Source: Stackebrandtia albiflava (lineage in GTDB: Bacteria; Actinomycetota; Actinomycetes; Mycobacteriales; Micromonosporaceae). From it: a DNA stretch of 64,000 nucleotides. This document shows positions 16,227 through 23,527 of this stretch, piece after piece; positions within the stretch are counted from its first letter, which is position 1, and each line of letters begins with the position of its first letter. The DNA is taken from the NCBI RefSeq assembly GCF_007994225.1, contig NZ_VLLL01000008.1, forward strand, positions 300,776-364,775, read 5' to 3'. The position numbers and the translations under genes are program-made. The notes below the pieces were generated by a model. That model did no database searches and was not told the DNA's origin. It was given only the letters and a program-made list of their open reading frames with translations.

Positions 16227-18845
16227 GTGACGAATGAAGCGAAGCCCCAGGCCCGTACCGAACTACCCCCTCAGTACGCGCCCGCCGACGTAGAGTCGCG
16301 GCGCTATGCGCAGTGGGTAGCCGACGGCCGCTTCGCCGCGTCGGAGGACAGCGACAAGCCCGCCTACACGATCGTGATCCCTCCGCCGAACGTGACCGGA
16401 AGCCTGCACCTGGGGCACGCCCAGGACCACACCGTGATCGACGCCCTCACCCGGCGCGCCCGGATGCGGGGCTTCGAGGCGCTGTGGATGCCCGGCATGG
16501 ACCACGCGGGCATCTCCACCCAGAACGTGGTGGAACGCAACCTCGCCGACGAGGGCCTGTCCCGTCACGACCTCGGCCGCGAGGCGTTCGTGGAACGGGT
16601 GTGGCAGTGGAAGAACGAGTACGGCGGCAAGATCTCCGGCCAGATGCGCCGGCTGGGTGACGCCGTCGACTGGGACCGTGAACGGTTCACCATGGACGAG
16701 GGCCTGTCCCGCGCCGTGCAGACCATCTTCAAGCGGCTCTACGACGACGAGCTGATCTACCGCGCGGAACGCATCATCAACTGGTGCCCCCGCTGTATGA
16801 CCGCGCTGTCGGACATCGAGGTGGAGCACACCGACGACGAGGGTGAGCTGGTCAGCATCCGTTACGGCGACGGCGACGCCTCCATCGTGGTGGCCACCAC
16901 CCGCGCCGAGACGATGCTGGGCGACACCGCCGTGGCGGTGCATCCCGACGACGCACGCTACGCGCACCTGGTGGGAACCGAGGTGGAGTTGCCGTTGACG
17001 GGCCGCCGCATCCCCGTGATCGCCGACGCGCACGTGGACCCGGAGTTCGGGACGGGCGCGGTCAAGGTGACCCCGGCGCACGACCCGAACGACTTCGAGA
17101 TCGGCCGCCGCCACGACCTGCCGAACCTGACCGTCATGGACGAGCGCGGCACCGTCACGGCGCACGGCCCGTTCCAGGGTCTCGACCGGTTCGAGGCGCG
17201 CCCGGCGATCGTGGCGGCGTTGCGCGCCGACGGCCGCGTCGTCGAGGAGAAACGGCCCTACGTGCACGCCGTCGGCCACTGTGAACGGTGCAAGACGACG
17301 GTGGAGCCGCGGCTGAGCAAGCAGTGGTTCGTGAAGGTGGGGCCGCTGGCGAAGGCCGCCGGCGACGCGGTGCGGGACGGCCGGGTGCGGATCCACCCGC
17401 CGGAACAGGAGAAGCGGTACTTCTCGTGGGTGGACAACATCCACGACTGGTGCATCTCGCGGCAGTTGTGGTGGGGTCACCGCATCCCGATCTGGTACGG
17501 CCCCGACGGCGAACAGGTCTGCGTGGGACCGGACGAGACCGCCCCCGAGGGCTGGCGGCAGGACCCGGACGTGCTCGACACCTGGTTCTCCTCGGCGCTG
17601 TGGCCGTTCTCGACACTGGGCTGGCCCGAGGACACCGCGTCGCTGCGGAAGTTCTACCCGAACACGGTGTTGTCCACCGGCTACGACATCCTGTTCTTCT
17701 GGGTCGTGCGGATGATGATGTTCGGCATGTACGCCATGGACGGCACCCCGCCGTTCAAGGACGTGTTCCTGCACGGCCTCATCCGCGACGAGGACGGCAA
17801 GAAGATGTCGAAGTCGCGCGGCAACGGCGTCGACCCGCTCGACCTGATGGACGCGTACGGCAGCGACGCGCTGCGGTTCTTCCTGGCCCGCAACACCACC
17901 CCCGGCGGTGACCTGGTGGTCAACGACGAGTGGGTGCAGGCGGCGCGGAACTTCTGCAACAAGCTGTGGAACGCCACCCGGTTCGCGTTGATGTCGGGCG
18001 CGACCGTGGAGGGGCCGCTGCCGGACGACCTGTCCACCACCGACCGGTGGATCCTCTCCCGGCTGGCGCGCACCGTCGAGGAGGTGGACGCGCAGTACGA
18101 ACGGTTCGAGTTCGCGAAGATGTCCGCCGCGCTGTACCACTTCGCGTGGGACGAGGTGTGCGACTGGTACCTGGAGCTGTCCAAGCCGGTGCTGGCCGAG
18201 GGCGGCGAGGCCGCCGACCGCACCCGCAGGGTGCTCGGCCACGTGCTCGACAGCCTGCTGCGGCTGCTTCACCCGGTGGTCCCGTTCGTCACCGAGGAGT
18301 TGTGGCTGGCCCTGACCGGCGGCGAGGAACGGGGCGATTCCGTCATGGTCGCGGCCTGGCCGACGCCGGGCGAGACCGATCCGCAGGCCGAGGCGACCGT
18401 GGCGGCGTTGCAGGAACTGGTCACCGAGGTCCGGCGCTTCCGTTCCGACCAGGGACTCAAGCCGGGGCAGCGCGTCGCGACCCGGCTCTCCGGTCTCACC
18501 GAGGCGGGTCTCGCCGCGCACGAGAACCTGATCCGTTCGCTGGCCAGGCTCGACGAGCCCGGTGACGACTTCACCGCCACGGCGACGCTGGCGGTCACCG
18601 ACCACGTGACCGTGCGACTGGACACCCGCGGCAACATCGACGTCGCCGCCGAACGCGCCAGGCTCGACAAGGCGCTGGCCGCCGCCCGCAAGGAGTTGGA
18701 CGGCTGCACCCGCAAGCTCGGCAATGAGGGCTTCCTCGCCAAGGCCCCCGAAGACGTGGTCGCCAAGATCCGGCAGCGGCAGGCGACCGCGGAGTCCGAC
18801 ATCACCCGGATCACCGCGCAACTGGCGGCGTTGCCGGCGGCGTGA
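16227..18845 (+). CDS. valS: Valyl-tRNA synthetase
   Basis: Charges tRNA-Val. The 872-residue class I synthetase has the HIGH motif HLGH at 61-64 after [10 protein letters not shown], the editing domain ([20 protein letters not shown]), KMSKS at 526-530 and the C-terminal coiled-coil arm ([20 protein letters not shown]) expected for ValRS. The GTG start at 16227 has no ribosome site but is preceded at 7 nt by TAGACT (16214-16219), so the mRNA is probably leaderless. folC follows after about 110 nt. Confidence 0.97.
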   Translation: MTNEAKPQARTELPPQYAPADVESRRYAQWVADGRFAASEDSDKPAYTIVIPPPNVTGSLHLGHAQDHTVIDALTRRARMRGFEALWMPGMDHAGISTQNVVERNLADEGLSRHDLGREAFVERVWQWKNEYGGKISGQMRRLGDAVDWDRERFTMDEGLSRAVQTIFKRLYDDELIYRAERIINWCPRCMTALSDIEVEHTDDEGELVSIRYGDGDASIVVATTRAETMLGDTAVAVHPDDARYAHLVGTEVELPLTGRRIPVIADAHVDPEFGTGAVKVTPAHDPNDFEIGRRHDLPNLTVMDERGTVTAHGPFQGLDRFEARPAIVAALRADGRVVEEKRPYVHAVGHCERCKTTVEPRLSKQWFVKVGPLAKAAGDAVRDGRVRIHPPEQEKRYFSWVDNIHDWCISRQLWWGHRIPIWYGPDGEQVCVGPDETAPEGWRQDPDVLDTWFSSALWPFSTLGWPEDTASLRKFYPNTVLSTGYDILFFWVVRMMMFGMYAMDGTPPFKDVFLHGLIRDEDGKKMSKSRGNGVDPLDLMDAYGSDALRFFLARNTTPGGDLVVNDEWVQAARNFCNKLWNATRFALMSGATVEGPLPDDLSTTDRWILSRLARTVEEVDAQYERFEFAKMSAALYHFAWDEVCDWYLELSKPVLAEGGEAADRTRRVLGHVLDSLLRLLHPVVPFVTEELWLALTGGEERGDSVMVAAWPTPGETDPQAEATVAALQELVTEVRRFRSDQGLKPGQRVATRLSGLTEAGLAAHENLIRSLARLDEPGDDFTATATLAVTDHVTVRLDTRGNIDVAAERARLDKALAAARKELDGCTRKLGNEGFLAKAPEDVVAKIRQRQATAESDITRITAQLAALPAA

Positions 18846-18953
18846 CGCCGCCCGCCGTCACACGTGTACCCGGCGAAGTGCCCGGCCACCGGTCGTACCA
18901 TGGTGGCCGGGCCACGTCGTGCCCACCGAGACCATCGCCAGACGGGGAGCCCA

Positions 18954-20297
18954 GTGACCAGCGCCGAGGAATACGCCCAGTACTTCGCCGTCGAAGCCGC
19001 GCTGGAGGCACGCGGTTACAGCCGCGTCAACTTCGACATGCACCGGATCAAGCGGCTGCTGGAGCTGCTGGGTGATCCACACAAGACGTTCCGGGCGGTG
19101 CACATCACCGGCACCAACGGCAAGACCTCCACCGCCCGCATGGTGGAGTCGCTGCTTCGGGCGCACGGCCTGCGCACCGGCCGCTACACCAGCCCGCACC
19201 TCGACACCGTCCGGGAACGCGTCAGCGTCGACGGCGAACCGATCTCGCCGGAGCGGTTCACCGCGCTGTACCGGGAGGTCGAGCCGTTGGCGGCCATGGT
19301 GGACGCGGAGTTCGACGAGAGCATGACCTACTTCGAGATGACGACCGCGCTCGCCATGGCGGCGTTCGCCGACGCGCCGGTGGACGTGGCGGTCGTGGAG
19401 GTCGGGGTCGGTGGCGAGACCGACGCGACCAACGTCCTGGCGGCCGAGGTCGCGGTCATCACGCCGGTGGGCATCGACCACACACAGTGGCTCGGCGACA
19501 CGCTCACCGACATCGCCACCATGAAGGCCGGGATAGTCCACAAGGGTGCGACTCTGGTCACCTCACTCCAGGAGCCCGAGGCGATGGTGCCGCTGGTGGA
19601 ACGCTGCCACGTCGTCGGCGCGTCCCTGGTGGCCGAGGGCCGCAGGTTCGACGTGGAGGAACGCCGGGTCGCGGTCGGCGGACAGTCGCTGACACTGCGC
19701 ATGCCGTCGGGAGCGGTCTACGAGGACGTGTTCCTGCCCCTGCACGGGGGACATCAGGCCCACAACGCCGCCGCCGCGCTGGCCGCGGTGGAGGTGCTGC
19801 TGGGCGCGGGCGAGGCCAAGACCCTCGACGGTGACGTCATCGCGGAGGGCTTCGCGCAGGCGACGTCACCGGGACGCCTCGAACGGGTCCGGACCGCGCC
19901 GACCGTCCTGATCGACGCCGCGCACAACCCCGCCGGGATGCGGGCGACCGTGCAGGCGATGCGGGAGGAGTTCACGTTCTCCCGGTTGATCGGACTCGTC
20001 GCCATGTCGGGCGACAAGGACTCACACGAGATGCTGACCGAACTCCACACCATCTGCGACCACCTGGTGGTCAGCCAGGCGAGCGTCACCCGCGCCAAAC
20101 CGGCCGCCGAACTGGCCGCGGAGGCGCTACGGGTGTTCCAGCCCGAACAGGTGACGGTGGTGCCCCGGCTGGCCGACGCCATCGAGACGGCGGTGCGACT
20201 GGCCGAGGAGGGCGAGGCGGCGTTCGGCGGTGCGGGGGTCCTCATCACCGGGTCGGTGTACACCGCGGGGGACGCGCGCAAACTGCTCGTGAAGTGA
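18954..20297 (+). CDS. folC: Bifunctional folylpolyglutamate/dihydrofolate synthase
   Basis: Adds glutamate to folates (and to dihydropteroate). The 447-residue protein has the Mur-ligase-type P-loop GTNGKTS at 53-59, YTSPHLDTVRERVSVDGEPI, VAVVEVGVGGETDATNVL and the C-terminal AAHNPAGMRA (ligand-binding domain). GTG 18954 follows GGGGAG at 5-6 nt. valS-folC is a conserved actinobacterial pair; normally a DUF4233 gene follows directly, but here about 2.5 kb holding the cysteine-rich peptide array intervenes. Confidence 0.95.
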   Translation: MTSAEEYAQYFAVEAALEARGYSRVNFDMHRIKRLLELLGDPHKTFRAVHITGTNGKTSTARMVESLLRAHGLRTGRYTSPHLDTVRERVSVDGEPISPERFTALYREVEPLAAMVDAEFDESMTYFEMTTALAMAAFADAPVDVAVVEVGVGGETDATNVLAAEVAVITPVGIDHTQWLGDTLTDIATMKAGIVHKGATLVTSLQEPEAMVPLVERCHVVGASLVAEGRRFDVEERRVAVGGQSLTLRMPSGAVYEDVFLPLHGGHQAHNAAAALAAVEVLLGAGEAKTLDGDVIAEGFAQATSPGRLERVRTAPTVLIDAAHNPAGMRATVQAMREEFTFSRLIGLVAMSGDKDSHEMLTELHTICDHLVVSQASVTRAKPAAELAAEALRVFQPEQVTVVPRLADAIETAVRLAEEGEAAFGGAGVLITGSVYTAGDARKLLVK

Positions 20298-20316
20298 GCT
20301 CGCCGGGACGTGGGAC

Positions 20317-20344
20317 GGCCCGGCCGCGATCACGCGGCCGGGCC
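20317..20344. terminator. Bidirectional terminator between folC and the peptide array
   Basis: GGCCCGGCCGCG (20317-20328) pairs perfectly with CGCGGCCGGGCC (20333-20344), a 12-bp stem with a 4-nt loop. It lies between two convergent transcription units, folC and the cysteine-rich peptide genes, and can serve both. Confidence 0.8.
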
Positions 20345-20352
20345 TCTCAGAT

Positions 20353-20499
20353 TCAGCAGTAGCACATTCCGCAGACGCCGTCGCAGCAGCGACGGTAGCA
20401 GCCGCGGCCACAGGCGTACGTCTGACAGGCCTGCGGGCCGACCGACTGGGGGGCCAGCTTGCCGAGCAGGCGGTCACCGAGCGCGTTGAGTCGTTTCAC
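20353..20499 (-). CDS. Eight-cysteine peptide 8 (48 aa)
   Basis: Last gene of the array. GTG 20499 with AAAGGAAA upstream; TGA at 20353-20355. The N-terminal leader-like part MKRLNALGDRLLGKLAP is identical to that of peptide 7, and the C-terminal part holds C25, C30, C34, C38, C39, C43, C46, C48 around CYRRCCDGVCGMCYC. No Sec or Tat signal and no membrane span. It is the second gene of the downstream transcription unit, 31 nt after peptide 7. The upstream half is part of an 85-bp direct repeat shared with peptide 7. Function unknown; could be a modified or disulfide-rich secreted peptide precursor, or a metal binder. Confidence 0.82.
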   Translation of the reverse strand: MKRLNALGDRLLGKLAPQSVGPQACQTYACGRGCYRRCCDGVCGMCYC

Positions 20500-20508
20500 G
20501 ACGATTTC
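20423..20508 (-). repeat. Direct repeat copy 2 (leader half of peptide 8)
   Basis: About 85 bp covering the ribosome site and leader-coding half of peptide 8 matches the corresponding part of peptide 7 (20604-20689) with only about three differences, whereas the cysteine-core halves differ widely. This shows a recent duplication with core divergence. Confidence 0.75.
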
Positions 20509-20530
20509 CTTTCAGGACGGGCGAGTGGGG

Positions 20531-20680
20531 TCAGCAGAAGCACATGGGGGCGCAGGTGCCGTCGCAGCAGCGGCGCCAGCAACTGGTACCGCACGGGATG
20601 ATGTGACAGGCCTGCGGGCCGACCGATCGGGGGGCCAGCTTGCCGAGCAGGCGGTCACCGAGCGCGTTGAGTCGTTTCAC
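20531..20680 (-). CDS. Eight-cysteine peptide 7 (49 aa)
   Basis: First gene of the second transcription unit. GTG 20680 with GAGAGGAA; TGA at 20531. Leader MKRLNALGDRLLGKLAP, then cysteines at 25, 30, 34, 38, 39, 43, 47 and 49 in ACHIIPCGTSCWRRCCDG and CAPMCFC. It follows a 280-nt untranslated leader from the promoter at 20961-20989. Spacing C-x4-C-x3-C-x3-CC-x3-C-x3-C-x-C fits the family pattern. Function unknown. Confidence 0.82.
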   Translation of the reverse strand: MKRLNALGDRLLGKLAPRSVGPQACHIIPCGTSCWRRCCDGTCAPMCFC

Positions 20681-20689
20681 GACGATTCC
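20604..20689 (-). repeat. Direct repeat copy 1 (leader half of peptide 7)
   Basis: Partner of the repeat at 20423-20508, offset by 181 bp. It spans the ribosome site, start codon and the first 24 codons; identity stops where the cysteine core begins. Confidence 0.75.
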
Positions 20690-20960
20690 TCTCCGGGGGC
20701 CGTCACGACCGGCCGCCGTCCCCGGGCATGAGGACGCGGTCTACCGAAACTCGACCGGTGACGGGTGTGATCGGTGGCCCCCGGCCGGATGCCGTGGGCG
20801 TCGACCCGCACCCGGTGGGGCATACCGGTGCGATCCGGCGGGAGCGGCCCGGTCCGCATGCGTGGGCCGGCGCACGCCGAGACCCGACCGGGCAGCCATC
20901 CCACGCGGTCGGCCATCGACGGGCGTTGATGGTGCGACCGGGAACCCGGTCGCGGCAATC
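20681..20960 (-). other. Long untranslated leader of the peptide 7-8 unit
   Basis: About 280 nt with no convincing reading frame. Starting at the transcript 5' end it has a perfect 8-bp stem with 4-nt loop (20934-20953), a block GCGTGGGATGG with the following GCCCGGTCG (20885-20906), CACCGGTATG (20820-20829) and a CGATCACACC block (about 20765-20774). The same blocks in the same order occur in the leader of the peptide 1-6 unit (22518-22695). This suggests a conserved structured 5' UTR. Confidence 0.55.
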
Positions 20961-20989
20961 ATTGTGGCGGAAACCCATCCGGGGCGCAA
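20961..20989 (-). promoter_or_regulatory. Promoter of peptide 7-8 unit
   Basis: On the minus strand, TTGCGC (20989-20984) and CACAAT (20966-20961) are separated by 17 nt. The promoter at 22696-22724 has TTGCGG-N17-CACAAT with identical spacing. The inverted repeat begins 7 nt downstream of the -10, close to the transcription start. Confidence 0.65.
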
Positions 20990-21040
20990 CACTCCGTCTC
21001 CGGTTCGCGGCGTCCCGTCGATGAGGCGTCCACACGGGAC

Positions 21041-21202
21041 TCAGGTGCAGAAGCAGCTCGGTTCGCACCGCACGCCGCCGCCCGAGACCGGACAGCAGCG
21101 GCGCCAACAGCTCGTGCCGCACGGCTGGTTGTAGCAGCGGGGGACCGAGGCGGGGGCGAGCCTCGCCAGCATCCGATCGGCGAGGGAATTGAAGAGACGC
21201 AA
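21041..21202 (-). CDS. Eight-cysteine peptide 6 (53 aa)
   Basis: TTG start at 21202 with TAGGAG at 6 nt; TGA at 21041. Leader MRLFNSLADRMLARLAP keeps D9-R10. Cysteines at 23, 28, 32, 36, 37, 46, 50, 52: CYNQPCGTSCWRRCC and, after an eight-residue loop PVSGGGVR, CEPSCFCT. The CGTSCWRRCC block is shared with peptide 7, so the two are close relatives. The enlarged loop after CC is one of the two size variants in the array (the other is peptide 1). Last gene of the first unit. Confidence 0.78.
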   Translation of the reverse strand: MRLFNSLADRMLARLAPASVPRCYNQPCGTSCWRRCCPVSGGGVRCEPSCFCT

Positions 21203-21293
21203 GGGTTCTCCTACGGGTAACGGGGGCTCCCGGTGGTGGGGCTGCCACGGTTCCGTGGTCACCGGGAGGCCCGGGAATGCGATGTCGGTGGGA

Positions 21294-21422
21294 TCAGGGG
21301 CAGACGCAGGCGCCGCAGACGCCGTTACAGCAACGCCGGACGCAGCCCGGGAAGGCGCAGGCGTACGTGTCGCAGGCGGCAGGTTTCAGCAGCCGGTCGG
21401 CGGCTCCGTTGAGGTAGGCCAT
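21294..21422 (-). CDS. Eight-cysteine peptide 5 (42 aa)
   Basis: ATG 21422 with CGGAGA upstream; stop at 21294. Shortest member: leader MAYLNGAADRLLKP lacks about six residues before the core, which is CDTYACAFPGCVRRCC then NGVCGACVCP, cysteines at 17, 22, 27, 31, 32, 36, 39, 41. The core spacing is conserved despite the shorter leader, arguing that core and leader are separate functional units. Confidence 0.8.
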   Translation of the reverse strand: MAYLNGAADRLLKPAACDTYACAFPGCVRRCCNGVCGACVCP

Positions 21423-21457
21423 GTCGGTTCTCCGATGCGCTGTTATGTGGGTGGATG

Positions 21458-21604
21458 TCAGGGACAGGCGCAGGCGCCGCAGCGGCCGTCGCAGCAGTGG
21501 CGGATGCAGCCCCCGGGCGCGCACGGGTTGACCGTGCAGCCCTTGGCCCCGATTCCGACCATGCGGGCGAGGACGCGGTCGGCGAGACCGTGTAGACGTG
21601 CCAT
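21458..21604 (-). CDS. Eight-cysteine peptide 4 (48 aa)
   Basis: ATG 21604 with GAAGGAG at 8 nt; stop at 21458. MARLHGLADRVLARMVG is identical over 17 residues to peptide 3. Core: GCTVNPCAPGGCIRHCC then DGRCGACACP, cysteines at 23, 28, 33, 37, 38, 42, 45, 47. The gene lies 35 nt upstream of peptide 5 and 49 nt downstream of peptide 3. At 48 codons it is easily missed by gene finders. Confidence 0.8.
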   Translation of the reverse strand: MARLHGLADRVLARMVGIGAKGCTVNPCAPGGCIRHCCDGRCGACACP

Positions 21605-21653
21605 GTGGATACTCCTTCACGAGGGGGTGTGGACCGGTGCTTTCCGGGGACGG

Positions 21654-21797
21654 TCAGGGGCAGGCGCAGGGGCCGCAGGAGCCGTCGCAGCAGTAGCGGA
21701 TGCAGTCACCGCCGCAGCTGAACCATTCGCAGGCGTTCGGTTTGGCACCCACCATGCGGGCGAGGACGCGGTCGGCGAGACCGTGCAGACGTGCCAT
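21654..21797 (-). CDS. Eight-cysteine peptide 3 (47 aa)
   Basis: ATG 21797 preceded by AGGAGGAACAC, the strongest ribosome site in the array; stop at 21654. Leader MARLHGLADRVLARMVG, core ACEWFSCGGDCIRYCC then DGSCGPCACP; cysteines at 23, 28, 32, 36, 37, 41, 44, 46. Leader DNA is almost identical to that of peptide 4, while the core differs, as in the 7/8 pair. Confidence 0.82.
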   Translation of the reverse strand: MARLHGLADRVLARMVGAKPNACEWFSCGGDCIRYCCDGSCGPCACP

Positions 21798-21876
21798 GTG
21801 TTCCTCCTGGAGAGATCGATGACGGTTGGGGTCGGGAGGTACCGGGTGCGGTGTCTGACCGCACCCGGTACGGCGA

Positions 21877-22026
21877 TCAGACCGGGCAGATGCAGAGGCC
21901 GCAACCCTGGCCGGTGCAGCAGCGGCGGATGCAGTTGCCGCCGCAGTCGCGCCACTGGCACGCGTTCGGGGTGCCGCCGATAAGGCGGGCGAGCAGCCGG
22001 TCGGCGACTCCGTTGAGATGGGCCAT
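21877..22026 (-). CDS. Eight-cysteine peptide 2 (49 aa)
   Basis: ATG 22026 with AAGGAG at 7 nt; stop at 21877. Leader MAHLNGVADRLLARLIG, core ACQWRDCGGNCIRRCC then TGQGCGLCICPV; cysteines at 23, 28, 32, 36, 37, 42, 45, 47. It shares NAC-x-W and CGG-x-CIR with peptide 3. The 212 nt to peptide 1 upstream is the largest gap inside the unit and shows tandem ACGGCCGT motifs but no clear promoter. Confidence 0.82.
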   Translation of the reverse strand: MAHLNGVADRLLARLIGGTPNACQWRDCGGNCIRRCCTGQGCGLCICPV

Positions 22027-22238
22027 CGTGGGGCTCCTTCGTTCGACGGCCGTGACGGCCGTGTGGGGTCGGTCGGCCGGGCGGCATCGCCGTCCCCGGC
22101 CTCGAAAGGGTGGGTGCGGATTCCGTGAACGCGGAAACGGTGGGCGGTGTGCGACGGGGTCGCCGCATCGTCGATCACCGACCTGGTGGGGGGACCCGCA
22201 CCGGCGTTTCATTCCCTTCCAGCCGGGGACTCGTCGCG

Positions 22239-22394
22239 TCAGCAGAAGCAGGCGCTGCAGGTCCAGGTGCCGTTGCTGTAGCAGCACTGTTTCGTACATT
22301 GCGGAAGGTGGCAGCTACGGAACTCGCATCGGGTGGTCCCCGGCGGAGCGAGCCGGTTGAGCATCCTGTCGCCGACTGACTTGAGGAGTCGCAT
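22239..22394 (-). CDS. Eight-cysteine peptide 1 (51 aa)
   Basis: First gene of the array. ATG 22394 with AAGGGA upstream; stop at 22239. Leader MRLLKSVGDRMLNRLAP, core RCEFRSCHLPQCTKQCC then YSNGTWTCSACFC; cysteines at 23, 28, 33, 37, 38, 46, 49, 51. It is the most divergent member (TKQ instead of x-R-x before CC, seven-residue loop after CC) yet keeps all eight cysteines and D9-R10. Confidence 0.8.
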   Translation of the reverse strand: MRLLKSVGDRMLNRLAPPGTTRCEFRSCHLPQCTKQCCYSNGTWTCSACFC

Positions 22395-22695
22395 GGTTGG
22401 AAGTCCCTTCACACGTGACCCCACGCCCGGCCGGTGGGCCGAGGCGCGCACGCATGCCGGTGACCGTTGCCGTTCCACGGTTACGACGGAACCCGCCGGT
22501 GGGTCCGGCGGTGGAGTGTGATCGGGAGGCGGCGGCGGATCGCGGCACGGTGCCACGGGGTCGTCTGGTAATCGGTCGTATACCGGTGTGACGGTGGCGT
22601 GGCCACCGCGCACTCCGGTAGATCGACCGGGCGGCCCATCCCGCGCGCTCGGTCGAATGCGAACATTCGCGAAGCCGAATCCGGCTTCGGCGCTC
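22395..22695 (-). other. Long untranslated leader of the peptide 1-6 unit
   Basis: About 300 nt without a convincing gene. It contains an 8-bp stem-loop (22670-22689) at the transcript start, GCGCGGGATGG with GCCCGGTCG (22624-22646), CACCGGTATA (about 22579-22588) and CGATCACAC (about 22516-22524), in the same order as in the leader of the peptide 7-8 unit. The stem sequence differs from the other copy, but pairing is retained. Confidence 0.55.
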
Positions 22696-22724
22696 ATTGT
22701 GTCGGATAGTTCACGCTTCCGCAA
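22696..22724 (-). promoter_or_regulatory. Promoter of peptide 1-6 unit
   Basis: Minus strand TTGCGG (22724-22719), 17-nt spacer, CACAAT (22701-22696). Same hexamers (one -35 base differs) and the same spacing as at 20961-20989. A stem-loop begins 6 nt after the -10. Two matching promoters imply shared regulation of the two units. Confidence 0.65.
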
Positions 22725-22805
22725 GACCCCCGCGAGCCGGGTGAGCCGTACCCCGTCGCACCCGGCCGGGTGAGGTGGCGCGGAGGCGTCGGCGACAATC
22801 GGGGA

Positions 22806-23225
22806 ATGACCGACTCCGACCGGCCCGGCGCAACCGGGGAAGCGGGCACCGACGCGGCGGATCCGAACGCCAGCGGCCTGGCCGACCCAGGGCGGGCGAT
22901 CACCGCGATGGGCGCTTCCGTGGTGGCGTTGGAATCGCTGGTACTGCTGTTGTGCCTGGTCCCGTTGCGGATGTTGCGGGTGGAACCGTTGTGGCCGGCC
23001 GTGACGTTGGTGCTGGTGTTGACCGTCGTGTGCGTCGTCCTCGCCGCGTTCATGCGGCGGCGCTGGGCATGGTATGCCGCCGCGGGTGTGCAGGTCGTAC
23101 TGCTGGCCGCGGGGCTGTTGCACTGGTCGCTGGCGGCCGTCGGGTTGATCTTCGGGTTGACGTGGTGGTTCGCCGTGTCGATCCGGCGTCGCCTCTCCCG
23201 CCCCCCGGTCCGCGACGACGCCTGA
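22806..23225 (+). CDS. DUF4233 membrane protein (folC-linked)
   Basis: A 139-residue protein with an acidic N terminus and four hydrophobic spans (VVALESLVLLLCLVPLRML, WPAVTLVLVLTVVCVVLAAF, YAAAGVQVVLLAAGLLHW, AAVGLIFGLTWWFAVSIRRR). The position near folC, the length and the pattern fit DUF4233, which usually follows folC immediately. ATG 22806 lies 6 nt after GACAAT (22794-22799), so it may be leaderless with its own promoter, as expected now that it is separated from folC by the peptide array. Confidence 0.75.
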   Translation: MTDSDRPGATGEAGTDAADPNASGLADPGRAITAMGASVVALESLVLLLCLVPLRMLRVEPLWPAVTLVLVLTVVCVVLAAFMRRRWAWYAAAGVQVVLLAAGLLHWSLAAVGLIFGLTWWFAVSIRRRLSRPPVRDDA

Positions 23226-23527
23226 CCGGTCCGCGCCCCGGTCACCCGAGCCGCCGCCGGGTCGGAACCGGCGGTGACGGCCCGCCGGGCCGGCCGGATC
23301 GAGGACCCTGGCACGACGCCGGTATCCGTTGCCGGGGCTAAGATCAAGAGCATCATCTATTCAACTGTCTCACTTTGCATCCGCCCTTCCGGCCGGGTCG
23401 CCGATACACCCCTGGTAGGCCGCATCGCTTCGGCGAATGCGTCGTTACTGTGAGCAGGGGATCGGCCACGTTGTGCGGCTGGAGGGGTGCCGCATGCGAA
23501 CGGGACGGCCGGAGGTTTGGAGCAGAC
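23226..23527 (+). other. Intergenic gap before the SCO2525-like gene
   Basis: About 300 nt. The first part is GC-rich with weak hairpins (GGCCCGCCGGGCC) that may end DUF4233 transcription; an AT-richer stretch follows from about 23339 with TAAGAT, and TACTGT near 23445, either of which could be a -10 for the operon downstream. No gene is seen. Confidence 0.4.

Noticed and set aside
16263..18821. An 852-codon open frame on the minus strand across valS
   Set aside because: It is antisense to a certain tRNA synthetase gene and its protein is His/Val/Arg-rich without domain structure, a typical high-GC shadow.
20741..20992. Additional cysteine-rich peptide genes in the leader at 20.7-21.0 kb
   Set aside because: No frame there keeps the DRxL leader or the eight-cysteine pattern; the region carries the promoter and leader blocks instead.
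20353..22394. CRISPR array
   Set aside because: The repeated units are coding, of unequal length and spacing, and lack short identical palindromic repeats with unique spacers; no cas genes are in the window.
20353..22394. Lanthipeptide, lasso or thiopeptide cluster
   Set aside because: No LanM/LanB/LanC, lasso cyclase/protease or YcaO enzyme is seen near the cysteine-rich genes, and Ser/Thr is scarce in most cores.
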